Shown here in pieces: positions 18,062 to 27,762 of a DNA stretch of 64,000 nucleotides (its first letter is position 1; each line of letters starts with the position of its first letter). The stretch is from assembly GCA_033764335.1 (NCBI GenBank), contig JANRJC010000007.1, positions 62,001 to 126,000 of the forward strand, written 5' to 3'. The position numbers and the translations under genes were made by a program. Below the pieces are notes generated by a model, which saw only the letters and a program-made list of their open reading frames with translations, was not told the DNA's origin and ran no database searches. The stretch comes from JAGQVA01 sp033764335 (GTDB lineage: Bacteria; Bacteroidota; Bacteroidia; J057).

Positions 18062-19348
18062 ATGAAAAACCTACTATTCTTAGCGATCTTTTTTATCCTG
18101 ACTACTTTATTTGTAGGATGTGAAAAAGGAGAAGTATCACCTAAAGTTGACGAGAATGGTCTGACAAAGGAAATAACTGATTTAGTACCTCAATACATTT
18201 TGGATGAAATGAAAGAACTTGGTATGCCTATAAATGGAGGAGCAAATCCACCAATTATAGAAGAAACCTATTTTGCAACTCCCTTTATTCTTAAAAGCAG
18301 TAATCGTCCTGGAGACACACCAGGTTTTCAGTTTTTAGATTATAAAGTAATATTTTCCAGTCAAAACAATGATGATTTAACAATAATGGTGGATTATGAA
18401 AGTGGTCCTGAAAGTGGTAGTGGAATAGGGAGTTTTATTGTTGGGGAGGGGTGCGAATTTTCGGTTTTTGTTGAAATTAACTCAGTTTACAGTGGAGGTA
18501 CAACAGCAAAATTTATTCACGTTATTTCAGGAAGTCTTGTGAATAAAGGAATTGAAAATCTATACTTAGCAAATTTCATGATCAACAATAACGGAAATCC
18601 TCAAGGAGTTTGGATAGAAAATGGAGAGGGTCGAGTAATCTACGATCAAGATGGTTTTTCTGAAAAGCTTGGAGGAGAATCCAAATGGTACACAAAACTT
18701 CCTGACTGTCCATGTGAATATTCAGAAGACATTAACGGTCGAGAGGAGATGTGTGGAGAATGGATAAATTGTGGTTCAGCATCCCAAGAATATCATTACG
18801 GTGCAACATTTGAAATCAGATGGGTGCCGAATGAATCTGGCGAACCAGGACAGCAATGCACATATGATGCAGGTAGAAATTTGATAACTTCAGGTATTGC
18901 TGCTGGCTCCCCCGATAAAGATTCTCCAGACATATGTGGATGGGGTGATATTTTGACAGGTCAAGGATTCCCAGATATTGAACACTATTTTGACGACGTA
19001 AAAACTTGGGGAGAATTACCTTGCTATGAATATCTAAATGAATGGCGACCTAATAATGGAAACAATTGCGGTGTCAATCCAATCTCAGACATTGAACACA
19101 TGAAAAAAATGGTCGGAGAGATGACATGTGAAAAAATAACATTAATCATTAAGTCGGCCAAAGACAGTCCCAATTTAATGATTGATGGAGATTTGAGAAA
19201 CTACATAATTGGTGACATCACAATTTCTTTGACAGAAGCCCAACTAATTTCGAAGCTACAAAATTGGAAAGCATTAAAGTCTTGTAGTATGTTTCCAAAT
19301 GATGAATTATGTTTATTGATAGACCAAGCAATTTCAAATCTGCAATAG
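18062..19348 (+). CDS. Lipoprotein of unknown function, cysteine-rich
   Basis: The protein has 428 residues with a lipoprotein signal (FFILTTLFVGCEKGE, lipid-linked Cys20). A mostly beta-type region follows (about 70-220). A Cys-rich stretch comes next (LPDCPCEYSEDIN, EMCGEWINCGS, GQQCTYD), then a segment with DICGWGD, CYEYLNEWRPNNGNNCG and a helical tail. The paired cysteines suggest disulfides in the envelope. No known family is recognised. Like the repeat protein upstream of the MITE it is AT-rich, and the two may have arrived together. Confidence 0.65.
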   Translation: MKNLLFLAIFFILTTLFVGCEKGEVSPKVDENGLTKEITDLVPQYILDEMKELGMPINGGANPPIIEETYFATPFILKSSNRPGDTPGFQFLDYKVIFSSQNNDDLTIMVDYESGPESGSGIGSFIVGEGCEFSVFVEINSVYSGGTTAKFIHVISGSLVNKGIENLYLANFMINNNGNPQGVWIENGEGRVIYDQDGFSEKLGGESKWYTKLPDCPCEYSEDINGREEMCGEWINCGSASQEYHYGATFEIRWVPNESGEPGQQCTYDAGRNLITSGIAAGSPDKDSPDICGWGDILTGQGFPDIEHYFDDVKTWGELPCYEYLNEWRPNNGNNCGVNPISDIEHMKKMVGEMTCEKITLIIKSAKDSPNLMIDGDLRNYIIGDITISLTEAQLISKLQNWKALKSCSMFPNDELCLLIDQAISNLQ

Positions 19349-19653
19349 AAAGCTGCCTCCAACAAAGTTCAAAACGGCAATGGCCGGCCAGCTTTTGCGG
19401 TAGCGATCAAGTAACTGTGTCATCGTACGAAGATGGACAGAGCGGAGACACCCCCCTCACTTCTGGGAGATTGCCCGGTTTCTTTTCAGAAAAATACGCG
19501 GATTTATTTGGATTTTTCCCATGAACTCCTGACAGGGAGGTCGTAAAGTGGAAAGATAGGTGTTAAACCTCTTTCCACTTTTTGTATTGGTTGTGGCGGC
19601 TGTTATCGCTATTTTTGATAACTTCCGGTTTCATCGGCTTTTAATTTGAAACC
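19349..19653. other. Intergenic stretch before the apiose operon
   Basis: No gene is supported (a 71-residue frame at 19309-19524 lacks any protein-like character). The stretch holds a stem-loop at 19545-19581 and presumably the promoter of the operon that starts at 19654. I could not place a convincing TTG-N19-TAnnTTTG pair. Confidence 0.4.
19545..19583 (+). terminator. Stem-loop with T-run, probable terminator
   Basis: AAAGTGGAAAG at 19545-19555 pairs perfectly with CTTTCCACTTT at 19571-19581, and a short T-run follows. It lies 197 bp after the lipoprotein gene and 70 bp before the apiose operon, so it could end the former or act as a leader structure of the latter. Confidence 0.5.
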
Positions 19654-21153
19654 ATGGCTGCTGCTCGCCTCTTGCTTTCTGCTATCTCCAAAGTCTTCCC
19701 GGGTGTAAAAGCGCTTGACGCGGTGTCTTTTGATCTCTTGCCTGCGGAAATTCACGCTTTATGTGGGGAAAATGGGGCCGGAAAAAGTACGCTGATGAAT
19801 ATCCTCTCCGGCAATCTTCAACCTGACGAAGGGGAAATTTTCCTGCACGGGGAAAAGGTAGTTCTCGCAAACCCGCTCTCGGCTCAAAATCAGGGCATAA
19901 GTATCGTTCATCAGGAAAAAAGTCTTGTCGGAAATCTCAGTATCGCTGAAAATATTTTTACCGAAAATTACCCTGTAAAAACGGGAGGTTTTATTGATTT
20001 TCCGGAACTTTATTCACGAACTCAAAAACTGCTCCAAACGCTCAACATAACCTCTCTCGACCCGCGCACCAAAGTCGAATCGCTCTCCTCCACACGCCAG
20101 CAAATCGTGGAAATCGCTAAAGCTCTGGCAAAAAATCCGAAAATTCTTATCCTCGACGAACCTACTGCAGCCATGACCGCGGACGAAACGGAAACGCTTT
20201 TCCGTATCCTCCGCGAATTGCGCCAAAAAGGTACTTCAGTCATCTACATCTCTCACCGCCTCACCGAAATATTTGAAATCGCCGACCGCCTCACTGTCCT
20301 TCGCGACGGAAAATATCAGGGCACTTTCCCGGTAGCGGATATGACCATAAAGTCTATTATTCGACTTATGGTGGGCCGCGATCTCGAAGAACAAACCTAT
20401 ACAAGCCAGCAACAAAAGAATATTCTGCTCTCGATAAAAAACCTCTGCGGCCATAAGTTCCATAATATCACCTTTGAACTCCGCGCCGGAGAAATACTCG
20501 CTCTCGCCGGACTCGTTGGCGCGGGCAGATCCGAAGTCGCTCGGGCGATTATGGGTATTGATCCGGCGGAAAAGGGAGAGATTTGGGTACAAGGGAAAAA
20601 AGTTATTATCCGAAACCCTCCCGATGCGATTCGCTACGGAATCGGTTATGTGCCCGAAAACCGTAAAGAACAAGGCATTTTCCCGGAAATGACCTTAGCC
20701 GACAATATAGCGGTCACTTCGCTCTCGTCGCTGGCCCGAAAGGGATTTATTCAGAATAATCAGGTATTTTCTCCTGTACAAAAACTTGTAGAAAAACTCC
20801 AGATAAAAACTCCTTCGATCCAGCAGAAAATGATCAATCTTAGCGGAGGTAACCAACAAAAAGCGTTGCTGGGACGCTGGCTTATGCTCGACCCGTCGGT
20901 ACTGATTGTGGATGAACCTACTCAAGGGGTGGATGTCGGCGCCAAAGCGGAAATTTATCAATTGCTCCGCGCCCTCGCCGCAAAAGGCACGGCGATTCTC
21001 CTCATCTCTTCCGAACTCCCGGAGGTACTCGCTCTCAGCGACCGTGTGCTCGTTTTGTACAACGGAACCCTCACCGGCGAACTTTCCCGCGAAGAGGCTA
21101 CGGAGTCCGAAATTTTGCATTATGCCTCCGGACTCGCCCGGCACAGTCCGTGA
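19654..21153 (+). CDS. Sugar ABC transporter ATP-binding protein (RbsA/MglA type), D-apiose uptake
   Basis: The protein has 499 residues with two fused nucleotide-binding domains, the layout of the carbohydrate CUT2 family. Domain 1 has Walker A GENGAGKST (about residues 38-46) and the D-loop segment ILDEPTAAMT. Domain 2 has the degenerate Walker A GLVGAGRSE usual for the family, signature LSGGNQQK, and VDEPTQGVDVGAK. It powers sugar import with the permease and binding protein encoded next. All six enzymes and transport genes downstream are on the same strand with short gaps or overlaps. The substrate D-apiose is inferred from the catabolic genes of the operon, not from this protein. Confidence 0.9.
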   Translation: MAAARLLLSAISKVFPGVKALDAVSFDLLPAEIHALCGENGAGKSTLMNILSGNLQPDEGEIFLHGEKVVLANPLSAQNQGISIVHQEKSLVGNLSIAENIFTENYPVKTGGFIDFPELYSRTQKLLQTLNITSLDPRTKVESLSSTRQQIVEIAKALAKNPKILILDEPTAAMTADETETLFRILRELRQKGTSVIYISHRLTEIFEIADRLTVLRDGKYQGTFPVADMTIKSIIRLMVGRDLEEQTYTSQQQKNILLSIKNLCGHKFHNITFELRAGEILALAGLVGAGRSEVARAIMGIDPAEKGEIWVQGKKVIIRNPPDAIRYGIGYVPENRKEQGIFPEMTLADNIAVTSLSSLARKGFIQNNQVFSPVQKLVEKLQIKTPSIQQKMINLSGGNQQKALLGRWLMLDPSVLIVDEPTQGVDVGAKAEIYQLLRALAAKGTAILLISSELPEVLALSDRVLVLYNGTLTGELSREEATESEILHYASGLARHSP

Positions 21154-21216
21154 TAGCAGGTTTCAACGAAAAATCCTATATTCCCCCTTGTAAACCTATA
21201 CCCCTCGAAAAATAGT

Positions 21217-22212
21217 ATGAATACCCCGGGAATCGCCAAACTCCTGCAAGAAAGGGTTTTTACCCTGAGCCTGACCCTTGTCATCCTCGTCGGGGTATGC
21301 AGCCTCATCTGGCCCGATACTTTCCTCACTTTCAGCAACTTATCAACCCTGTTGCTGAATATTTCAACCGACTCGGTAGTGGTAATCGGCATGATGATTT
21401 TGTTGATTTCCGGAACCTTTGATCTTTCCGTGGGATCGGTTTATGCGCTTTCCGGTGGGCTTGCGGCATATCTGGCTTATAATTACGGGATGTTTACGCC
21501 GGTGGCGATTCTGGTGGGGTTGGGCGTGGCCGTTTTGATCGGCTTTATCAATGGCCTGCTCATCACCAAAGTGGGCATCAATCCGCTGATTCAGACGCTG
21601 GCTACCCTGGGCATTGTGCGAGGTATATTTGACCTCATGGGTAAAGTGGCCACTCTCCCTGAAGGATTTGACGCGCTGGGAACCTCGCGGCTTATGGGTA
21701 TTCAGACCCCATTTTGGGTGATGATATCCCTTGTAATCATTTTTAGCATCCTGGTTTCAAGACACGTTTTTTTTCGACGGTATTATTATATCGGAGGAAA
21801 CGAAAAAGCCGCCCGACTCTCCGGCATCCCTGTCAACCGGCTGAAGGTATGGGGATTTATGTTGTCGGCCTTTCTGGCCGGAGTGGCGGGTATCCTCTTT
21901 GTCTCGCGGATGGGAGCGGTGCCCGATACATTGGGAAAAGGGCTGGAATTAAAAATCATCACTGCCGCCATCCTCGGTGGAGCCTCGTTGCTCGGTGGAC
22001 AGGGAAAAATAACCGGGGCTTTTCTCGGGGTTATATTTATTCACCTCATCTCCAATATCCTCGTATTTGCTCGTGTTTCGGGACAATGGACCGACATCAT
22101 CTTCGGAATTATCCTTGTCCTGGCTATAAGTCTTGATATTTTTCTGAAAAAAAATGCAGAAATCCGTTTGACGGAAAGTCTTCGAAATATCTATCAACAA
22201 CCCAAACCCTGA
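21217..22212 (+). CDS. Sugar ABC transporter permease (RbsC type)
   Basis: The 331-residue protein is highly hydrophobic with about 8-10 membrane helices. It carries the CUT2 permease hallmarks: DLSVGSVYALSG near residue 70, GFINGLLITKVGINPLIQTLATLGI near 110-135, and AAILGGASLLGGQGKITGA near 250. It would form a homodimeric channel with the ATPase encoded 63 bp upstream. The binding-protein gene begins 2 bp after its stop, so the three are one transcription unit. Confidence 0.92.
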   Translation: MNTPGIAKLLQERVFTLSLTLVILVGVCSLIWPDTFLTFSNLSTLLLNISTDSVVVIGMMILLISGTFDLSVGSVYALSGGLAAYLAYNYGMFTPVAILVGLGVAVLIGFINGLLITKVGINPLIQTLATLGIVRGIFDLMGKVATLPEGFDALGTSRLMGIQTPFWVMISLVIIFSILVSRHVFFRRYYYIGGNEKAARLSGIPVNRLKVWGFMLSAFLAGVAGILFVSRMGAVPDTLGKGLELKIITAAILGGASLLGGQGKITGAFLGVIFIHLISNILVFARVSGQWTDIIFGIILVLAISLDIFLKKNAEIRLTESLRNIYQQPKP

Positions 22213-22214
22213 CA

Positions 22215-23213
22215 ATGAAATCATTCGCCCCAACCCTCTGGCTCCTCCTGTTTACGCTCGCACTTGTTGCCTGCGACCCTTCGAAAGGAGCAAAATTTCA
22301 GGAAAAACAAACCGGCACGCAGGTGGACCCCAACGAAGAATACGTCATGGTGACCACCGCCGTAAATATGCCCATGTATGTCAACCACGATCAGGCTACT
22401 TTCAAACGCTGGGGTGAACAAATGGGCGTAAAAACCTCCATTCTCGGTACTTCCGAATGGGATGTTCAACAACAAATCCAAATCATCGAACAGGTCATTG
22501 GCACTCATCCTACCGGGTTGCTCATCAATGGAACCGATCCCTCCATCGCCCGCGCCATTGACAAAGCCGTAGAAGCCGGAATCCCTACCGTGGTCTATGA
22601 CTCCGATATTCCCCAAAGCAACCGCCATGCTTTCCTCGGTACCGACTGGTATGAAATCGGCAAACTCCAAGGCGAGGCCCTGGCTCGTTTGCTCAATGGA
22701 AAAGGGAAAATTGCCTATATGGGCATCGTCGGCATGACCAATATGGAAAATGGGTTCCGGGGTCTGCTGGATGTGCTCGCCAATTATCCCGATATTGAGG
22801 TTGTAGGCAAATATAATGATGAGGCCAACGTCGAAAAAGCCGCAAAAATCACCGCAGACCTTATCAATGCTCACCCCGATCTCGCGGCCCTCGCCGGATT
22901 TGACTCCAACAGCGGCCCCGGCATCGCACTTTCTATTAGAGAAGCCGGGAAAACCGGAAAAATTGTGGTCACTACCGTTGATTGGGAACCCGAACATTTG
23001 AAGTTGGTAAAAGAAGGCGGAATAAACCTGCTGGTAGGCCAAAAACGAGAGCTGTTTGTATGGTACGGCGCGCAGTTTTTATTTGACATGGTACATCAGA
23101 CCAACCGAATCTCCGGCAATGACAAAAGCGCAGGCATTACGAATGTGCCTTTTGCCGTAAACACCGGCCTTTTTACGATTACCTCCGAAAATATCGCCAA
23201 TTTTCTGCCATGA
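22215..23213 (+). CDS. Sugar-binding lipoprotein of ABC transporter (RbsB type)
   Basis: The 332-residue protein starts with a lipoprotein signal ending LVAC (Cys20), so it is tethered to the membrane. The mature part is a type I periplasmic binding protein: YVMVTTAVNMPMYVNHDQ, TGLLINGTDPSIARAIDKAVEAGIPTVVYDSD, YMGIVGMTNMENGFRGLLD and LAALAGFDSNSGPGIA. It should capture the sugar and hand it to the permease. The stop overlaps the start of the next gene (ATGA), which indicates tight co-expression with the first catabolic enzyme. D-apiose as ligand is inferred from context. Confidence 0.9.
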   Translation: MKSFAPTLWLLLFTLALVACDPSKGAKFQEKQTGTQVDPNEEYVMVTTAVNMPMYVNHDQATFKRWGEQMGVKTSILGTSEWDVQQQIQIIEQVIGTHPTGLLINGTDPSIARAIDKAVEAGIPTVVYDSDIPQSNRHAFLGTDWYEIGKLQGEALARLLNGKGKIAYMGIVGMTNMENGFRGLLDVLANYPDIEVVGKYNDEANVEKAAKITADLINAHPDLAALAGFDSNSGPGIALSIREAGKTGKIVVTTVDWEPEHLKLVKEGGINLLVGQKRELFVWYGAQFLFDMVHQTNRISGNDKSAGITNVPFAVNTGLFTITSENIANFLP

Positions 23214-24253
23214 GCCATTCTTCTCAAACGATTCGCCTCGGTATCATCGGCGCAGGTTTCTGGTCTCAGTACCAGATCGCAGGCTGGAAAGAATTATCAC
23301 CGGTAAATATTGTCGCTATATGCGATAAAGACCCATTAAAAGCGAAGGCCGCCGCTAAAAAACACGGCATTCCCCGCTACTTCACCGACGCGGCCCAAAT
23401 GATGGATGAACTTTCGCCCGATGTCGTGGACATTATTACCGATGTGGACAGCCATGCCCTTTTCGTAGAAATGGCCGCAAAGCGAAAAATTGCTGCTATC
23501 AGCCAGAAACCGATGGGGCCAGACCTCCATACAGCAACACAAATGGTAAAAACCTGCCGTGAGGCAAATGTGCCTTTTTTTGTGCATGAAAATTTTCGTT
23601 TTCAGGAACCAATCCGCCAGGTAAAAGCGGTACTTGATCAAGGCATCATCGGCAAACCTTTCAAAGCAAGAGTTTCTTTTTGCTCTAATTACCCTGTATT
23701 TCAGAATCAGCCTTTTCTCGCTCAGTTGGAGCAGTTTATCCTCACCGACATCGGTTCGCATATCCTGGATATTATCAGGTATCTTTTGGGAGAAGCCAAA
23801 AGTCTGTACTGCCAGACTCATTCCATCAATCCGGGTATAAAAGGCGAAGATGTGGCGAACGTCTTTTTGGTAATGGAAAAGGACGTACACTGTTTTGTCG
23901 AGATGTCTTATGCCTCTATTCTGGAAAAAGAATTATTCCCTCAAACCCTTGTGGAAATCGAAGGCAGCGAAGGATCCCTCGCGCTGGAGGATGGGTACAT
24001 ACTCCGCGTAACCACAAAGTCCGGAACCACTCGACACAAAATAGACTTTCATCTTTACTTCTGGGCTTCGGCAGAACACCGCGTGATTCACGCCAGTATT
24101 GTCGAAACCCATCGCAATATTCTCGAACATTTGCTGGGCAAAAAAACGTCGGAAATCACGGGAGAAGACAACCTCAAAACCGTAGAATTATTTTTTAAAT
24201 GTTATGATTCCGCCGCAAAAGGAACCATTATTTCTTTATATCCTCATCCATGA
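23210..24253 (+). CDS. apsD: Gfo/Idh/MocA oxidoreductase, probable D-apiose dehydrogenase
   Basis: The 347-residue protein has an N-terminal NAD(P)-binding Rossmann domain (LGIIGAGFWSQYQIAGW, residues about 9-25), then VVDIITDVDSHALFVEMA and SQKPMGPDLHTA, the position of the family's EKP motif with Gln replacing Glu. The C-terminal half is the alpha/beta sugar-binding domain (ILTDIGSHILDIIRYLLGE). In the described D-apiose pathway ApsD, of this superfamily, oxidises D-apiose to D-apionolactone. The presence of RuBisCO-like, DUF1537, ApnO- and ApnL-type genes in the same operon supports that specific call. It overlaps genes on both sides by ATGA. Confidence 0.82.
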   Translation: MSHSSQTIRLGIIGAGFWSQYQIAGWKELSPVNIVAICDKDPLKAKAAAKKHGIPRYFTDAAQMMDELSPDVVDIITDVDSHALFVEMAAKRKIAAISQKPMGPDLHTATQMVKTCREANVPFFVHENFRFQEPIRQVKAVLDQGIIGKPFKARVSFCSNYPVFQNQPFLAQLEQFILTDIGSHILDIIRYLLGEAKSLYCQTHSINPGIKGEDVANVFLVMEKDVHCFVEMSYASILEKELFPQTLVEIEGSEGSLALEDGYILRVTTKSGTTRHKIDFHLYFWASAEHRVIHASIVETHRNILEHLLGKKTSEITGEDNLKTVELFFKCYDSAAKGTIISLYPHP

Positions 24254-25521
24254 AAGAAGTCAAAAGAAATATCCGGGCTGAATATCTGATTGAAACGGCT
24301 TTTGACCCCGCTTATGCTGCGGAGGTAATGGCCGGCGAACAATCCAGCGGGACTTTTGTGCGCACACCGGGTGAAACCGATGAACTTCGAAAAAACCATT
24401 CCGCTTTTATAGAATCGGTAGAAATAATCGGGGAAACAGGTTCACCCACCCTGCCCGGTGCGCGTAAACCCAAAACCGATTCTCCCCGTTATCAGCGGGC
24501 AAAAATTGTACTTAGCTGGCCCTTTGAGAATGTAGGCGCAAACCTCTCCAACCTCATGGCTACCCTCGCGGGCAATTTGTTTGAACTTGCTCCTTTTTCC
24601 GGGTTAAAGCTACTGGATTTTGAAGTTCCCCCACAATTTACCCAGACTTACCCCGGCCCCGCCTTCGGCATAAAAGGAACCCAACAACTTACGTCTGTTT
24701 ACGACCGTCCGGTCATTGGTACCATTATCAAACCCAGTGTGGGACTTACACCGGCCCAGACTGCGGCACAAGTAAAAACCCTGATTGAAGCCGGGTTGGA
24801 TTTTGTAAAAGACGATGAACTGATGGGCGATTCTCCGCATTCTCCTTTTCGGGAAAGAGTAGATGCGGTAATGGCCGTTATCAATCGTTATGCCGATCAG
24901 ACCGGGCGAAAACCCATGTTTGCCTTCAATCTTACCGGAGATGTGGACGATATGCGTTTGAGGCATGACTATGTGCAGGAAAAAGGCGGAACTTGCGTGA
25001 TGGTCAGCGTAAACTGGGCGGGCATTTCCGGTGTGGCAAAGCTGAGGCAACACGCTCAACTACCTATTCACGGGCATCGCAACGGCTGGGGCATTTTTGA
25101 CCGGAGTGATATGCTTGGCATCGCTTTTCCCGCCTACCAGAAACTCTGGCGGCTGGCGGGCGTGGATCACCTGCACACCAATGGAATTCGCAACAAATTT
25201 TGTGAGACCGACGCCTCCGTGATACGATCCGTAAAGGCTTGTTATGCCCCGTTCCTCGGCGGTTATGAAATCATGCCCGTACTCTCCTCCGGACAGTGGG
25301 CCGATCAGGCATTGGATACCTATCGTCACATTCAGCGCACCGATCTGATGTATCTTTGTGGCGGAGGCATTACCGGCCATCCCGACGGGTTGGCCGCAGG
25401 TGTACGCAGCGTAAAACTTGCCTGGGAAGGCGCCATTCAGGGGAAATCCCTTGACGACCTGTCTCCCGATCATCCGGAAATAACCCGGGCTATTGAGTTT
25501 TTTCGGACGAAAACCTCCTGA
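24250..25521 (+). CDS. oiaX: RuBisCO-like protein, 3-oxo-isoapionate-4-phosphate transcarboxylase/hydrolase
   Basis: The 423-residue protein is a RuBisCO large-chain homologue. It keeps GTIIKPSVG (157-165, Lys161 at the RuBisCO Lys175 position) and DFVKDDE (184-190), where Lys187 matches the carbamylated lysine and the Asp-Glu pair binds magnesium. It is shorter than true RuBisCO and has no carboxysome or phosphoribulokinase partner, so carbon fixation is not implied. In the known apiose pathway OiaX converts 3-oxo-isoapionate 4-phosphate to 3-phosphoglycerate and glycolate. The neighbouring kinase (DUF1537), ApnO and ApnL homologues fit that role rather than the methionine-salvage or tetronate RuBisCO-like proteins. 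It overlaps the previous gene by ATGA. Confidence 0.87.
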   Translation: MKEVKRNIRAEYLIETAFDPAYAAEVMAGEQSSGTFVRTPGETDELRKNHSAFIESVEIIGETGSPTLPGARKPKTDSPRYQRAKIVLSWPFENVGANLSNLMATLAGNLFELAPFSGLKLLDFEVPPQFTQTYPGPAFGIKGTQQLTSVYDRPVIGTIIKPSVGLTPAQTAAQVKTLIEAGLDFVKDDELMGDSPHSPFRERVDAVMAVINRYADQTGRKPMFAFNLTGDVDDMRLRHDYVQEKGGTCVMVSVNWAGISGVAKLRQHAQLPIHGHRNGWGIFDRSDMLGIAFPAYQKLWRLAGVDHLHTNGIRNKFCETDASVIRSVKACYAPFLGGYEIMPVLSSGQWADQALDTYRHIQRTDLMYLCGGGITGHPDGLAAGVRSVKLAWEGAIQGKSLDDLSPDHPEITRAIEFFRTKTS

Positions 25522-25534
25522 AACCGGTAACGAC

Positions 25535-26899
25535 ATGAATATACTGCTGAGTTTTTACGGCGACGACTTTACCGGTTCCACCGATGTGATGGAAGCCCTG
25601 CATTTCAATGGCGTACCTTCGGCACTTTTCCTGAATCCGCCCACGGCGGAGGAAATCCGTAAGTTTCGCCTCAAAACTACAGGGCAAAACCTACAGGCTT
25701 TTGGCGTCGCGGGCATGAGTCGCGCCATGTCACCGCAAGAGATGGAAAAACAGCTTCCCCCCGTTTTTGAGGCGATCAGCCAAATCTCCGCAGCATTTTT
25801 CCACTATAAAATCTGCTCTACTTTTGACTCGGCGCCGACCGTCGGAAATATTGGCACCGCCACCGACATTGCCCTGCGATATTTCCCCTCGCCCTTTGTG
25901 CCGATGGTTGTGGGCGCACCCGTGCTGCGCCGGTATTGTGTATTTGGCAATCTTTTCGCCGGTATAGATGGCATTACCTACCGCATAGACCGGCATCCCA
26001 CCATGTCGCGGCATCCGGTGACACCCATGAACGAAAGCGACCTGAGACTTCACCTCAGTAAACAAACCTCCCGCCGGGTAGAAATCGCCGATATTTTCTC
26101 ACTGGAAAATGAAACCTTCGTGCGAAACCCCGGCTTCCGGGAGGAAGGGCAATTTATTTTGTTTGATACCTTAAATGAAACCCATCTTACGACAACCGGG
26201 CGGATTCTTTTTCAGGAAAAAAAGCCCCAAAACCAGTTGCTTGTAGGTTCTTCGGGCACGGAGTATGCCCTTATGGCCTGGCTTCGGGCTGTGGCAAAAC
26301 TTCCACAGCCATCAACCCTGCCCACGGTGGAACCTTCAGAGCAGATCATCGTCATGGCGGGTAGTTGTTCTCCCGGTACGGCACGGCAGATTCAGTATGC
26401 CCGGCAGCAGGGCTACGAAGATATTCGAATAGACACCCGGAAATTATTATCCGAAGAGAGTAGGGGAGAAGAAACCCGCATTATTTCCGAGGCAGAAAAA
26501 AAACTTTCCGGAGGAAAAAGTGTGGTGATTTATTCAGCGGAGGGGCCGGAAGATCAAGAAATCGAAAACTTCAACCGGGAGGCCGCCCGTCGGGGAATAC
26601 CCCCGGGCGAAGCCACTGCCCGAATTGGGAAGGCGCAGGGGAAAATATTGAAAGAATTGCTATTGCTCACCCATCTTCGACGGGTAGTAGTAGCCGGAGG
26701 CGACACCTCGGGCGCCGTGGCCACGGCACTGGGAATATATGCGCTGGAAGCAGCGATCCCCGTTGCGCCGGGAAGCCCTTTATGCCTTGCGCATGCCCAT
26801 GAAGCCGCTTTCGACGGCTTGCTCATCGCCCTTAAAGGCGGCCAGGTAGGCAATGAAAAATATTTTGAATCCATTCGACTTGGAAAAAAACTTAATTAA
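25535..26899 (+). CDS. oiaK: DUF1537 four-carbon acid sugar kinase family, probable 3-oxo-isoapionate kinase
   Basis: ATG 25535 (454 residues) is chosen because it leads directly into the conserved N-terminal motif LLSFYGDDFTGSTDVMEAL; the frame is open to 25493 but that part overlaps oiaX. The N-terminal domain binds the acid sugar and the C-terminal domain binds ATP (VVAGGDTSGAVATALG near residue 390). The family phosphorylates acid sugars. In apiose degradation OiaK makes 3-oxo-isoapionate 4-phosphate, the substrate of the RuBisCO-like enzyme encoded 14 bp upstream. The operon context makes this assignment strong. Confidence 0.85.
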   Translation: MNILLSFYGDDFTGSTDVMEALHFNGVPSALFLNPPTAEEIRKFRLKTTGQNLQAFGVAGMSRAMSPQEMEKQLPPVFEAISQISAAFFHYKICSTFDSAPTVGNIGTATDIALRYFPSPFVPMVVGAPVLRRYCVFGNLFAGIDGITYRIDRHPTMSRHPVTPMNESDLRLHLSKQTSRRVEIADIFSLENETFVRNPGFREEGQFILFDTLNETHLTTTGRILFQEKKPQNQLLVGSSGTEYALMAWLRAVAKLPQPSTLPTVEPSEQIIVMAGSCSPGTARQIQYARQQGYEDIRIDTRKLLSEESRGEETRIISEAEKKLSGGKSVVIYSAEGPEDQEIENFNREAARRGIPPGEATARIGKAQGKILKELLLLTHLRRVVVAGGDTSGAVATALGIYALEAAIPVAPGSPLCLAHAHEAAFDGLLIALKGGQVGNEKYFESIRLGKKLN

Positions 26900-26910
26900 A
26901 TCATACAGAA

Positions 26911-27747
26911 ATGGCTAAACAAAAAGTTGTGCTCGCTGGTGCCGGCGGAAAAATGGGCATCCGTCTCACCAACAACCTCAAAGACCATCCTGACTACGAG
27001 GTCTCCTACCTCGAAGTCAGCGAGGTAGGAATCGCCCGCATGGCGGAGCGTGGAGTGGCTCCTTCCCCGTCAGAAGAAGTTATCCCTTCGGCAGACCTTG
27101 TCATTATGGCGGTTCCGGATATTTTCATCAAAAAAATTGCTCATGAGTTGGCTCCTCAGATGAAACCCGGCGCGATGATGATATGCCTCGATCCCGCCGC
27201 ACCGCTGGCAGGAGCATTGCCGCCGCGGGAAGACTTGGCCTATTTTGCCACACATCCTTCGCATCCCTCCGTATTCAACTGGGAGCCGGTCGAAAGCGAC
27301 CATTTTGATTATTTTGGAGGAATCGCCGCACGGCAGACCATTGTTTGTGCCCTGATACAGGGAAAAGAAGAAGACTATGCAAGGGGGGAAAATCTGGCAA
27401 AAGTGATTTATGGGCCGGTTACAAAAGCCTTCCGGATTACCATTGAACAAATGGGCATTCTCGAACCGGCACTTTCCGAAACCTTTGCCGCAGCCATGGT
27501 TACGGTATTAAAAGAGGGATTGGAAACCGCTATCAGCAAGGGCGTGCCTGCGGAAGCTGCCACCGAATTTTTTCTCGGCCATATAAATATTGAATTGGCA
27601 TTACTTTTTGGCAAATTGCCGGGCGGCCAGTTTTCCGATGCGGCAAAAAAAGCCATTGAAATCGGCAAGCCGATGTTGTTTAAAGATGATTGGAAAAAAA
27701 TCTTCGACAGGGATAATGTTATGCAGCAAATCCGTGCGATTACCTGA
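26911..27747 (+). CDS. apnO: Probable D-apionate oxidoisomerase
   Basis: The 278-residue protein begins with a Rossmann fold (VVLAGAGGKMGIRLTNNL, about residues 6-23) and has a helical C-terminal half (PALSETFAAAMVTVLKEGLE) as in 6-phosphogluconate dehydrogenase-like enzymes. THPSHPSVFNWEP near 115-127 is a distinctive segment. ApnO oxidises and rearranges D-apionate to 3-oxo-isoapionate using NAD. The position between the kinase and lactonase genes, with gaps of 11 and 15 bp, supports this. The functional call relies on operon context plus general fold, not a unique motif I can prove. Confidence 0.8.
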   Translation: MAKQKVVLAGAGGKMGIRLTNNLKDHPDYEVSYLEVSEVGIARMAERGVAPSPSEEVIPSADLVIMAVPDIFIKKIAHELAPQMKPGAMMICLDPAAPLAGALPPREDLAYFATHPSHPSVFNWEPVESDHFDYFGGIAARQTIVCALIQGKEEDYARGENLAKVIYGPVTKAFRITIEQMGILEPALSETFAAAMVTVLKEGLETAISKGVPAEAATEFFLGHINIELALLFGKLPGGQFSDAAKKAIEIGKPMLFKDDWKKIFDRDNVMQQIRAIT

Positions 27748-27762
27748 GGATAATTATAAACT

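Noticed and set aside
24250..25521. True RuBisCO for carbon fixation
   Set aside because: The protein is short, and lies in an apiose operon with no small subunit, phosphoribulokinase or carboxysome genes; a RuBisCO-like role fits.
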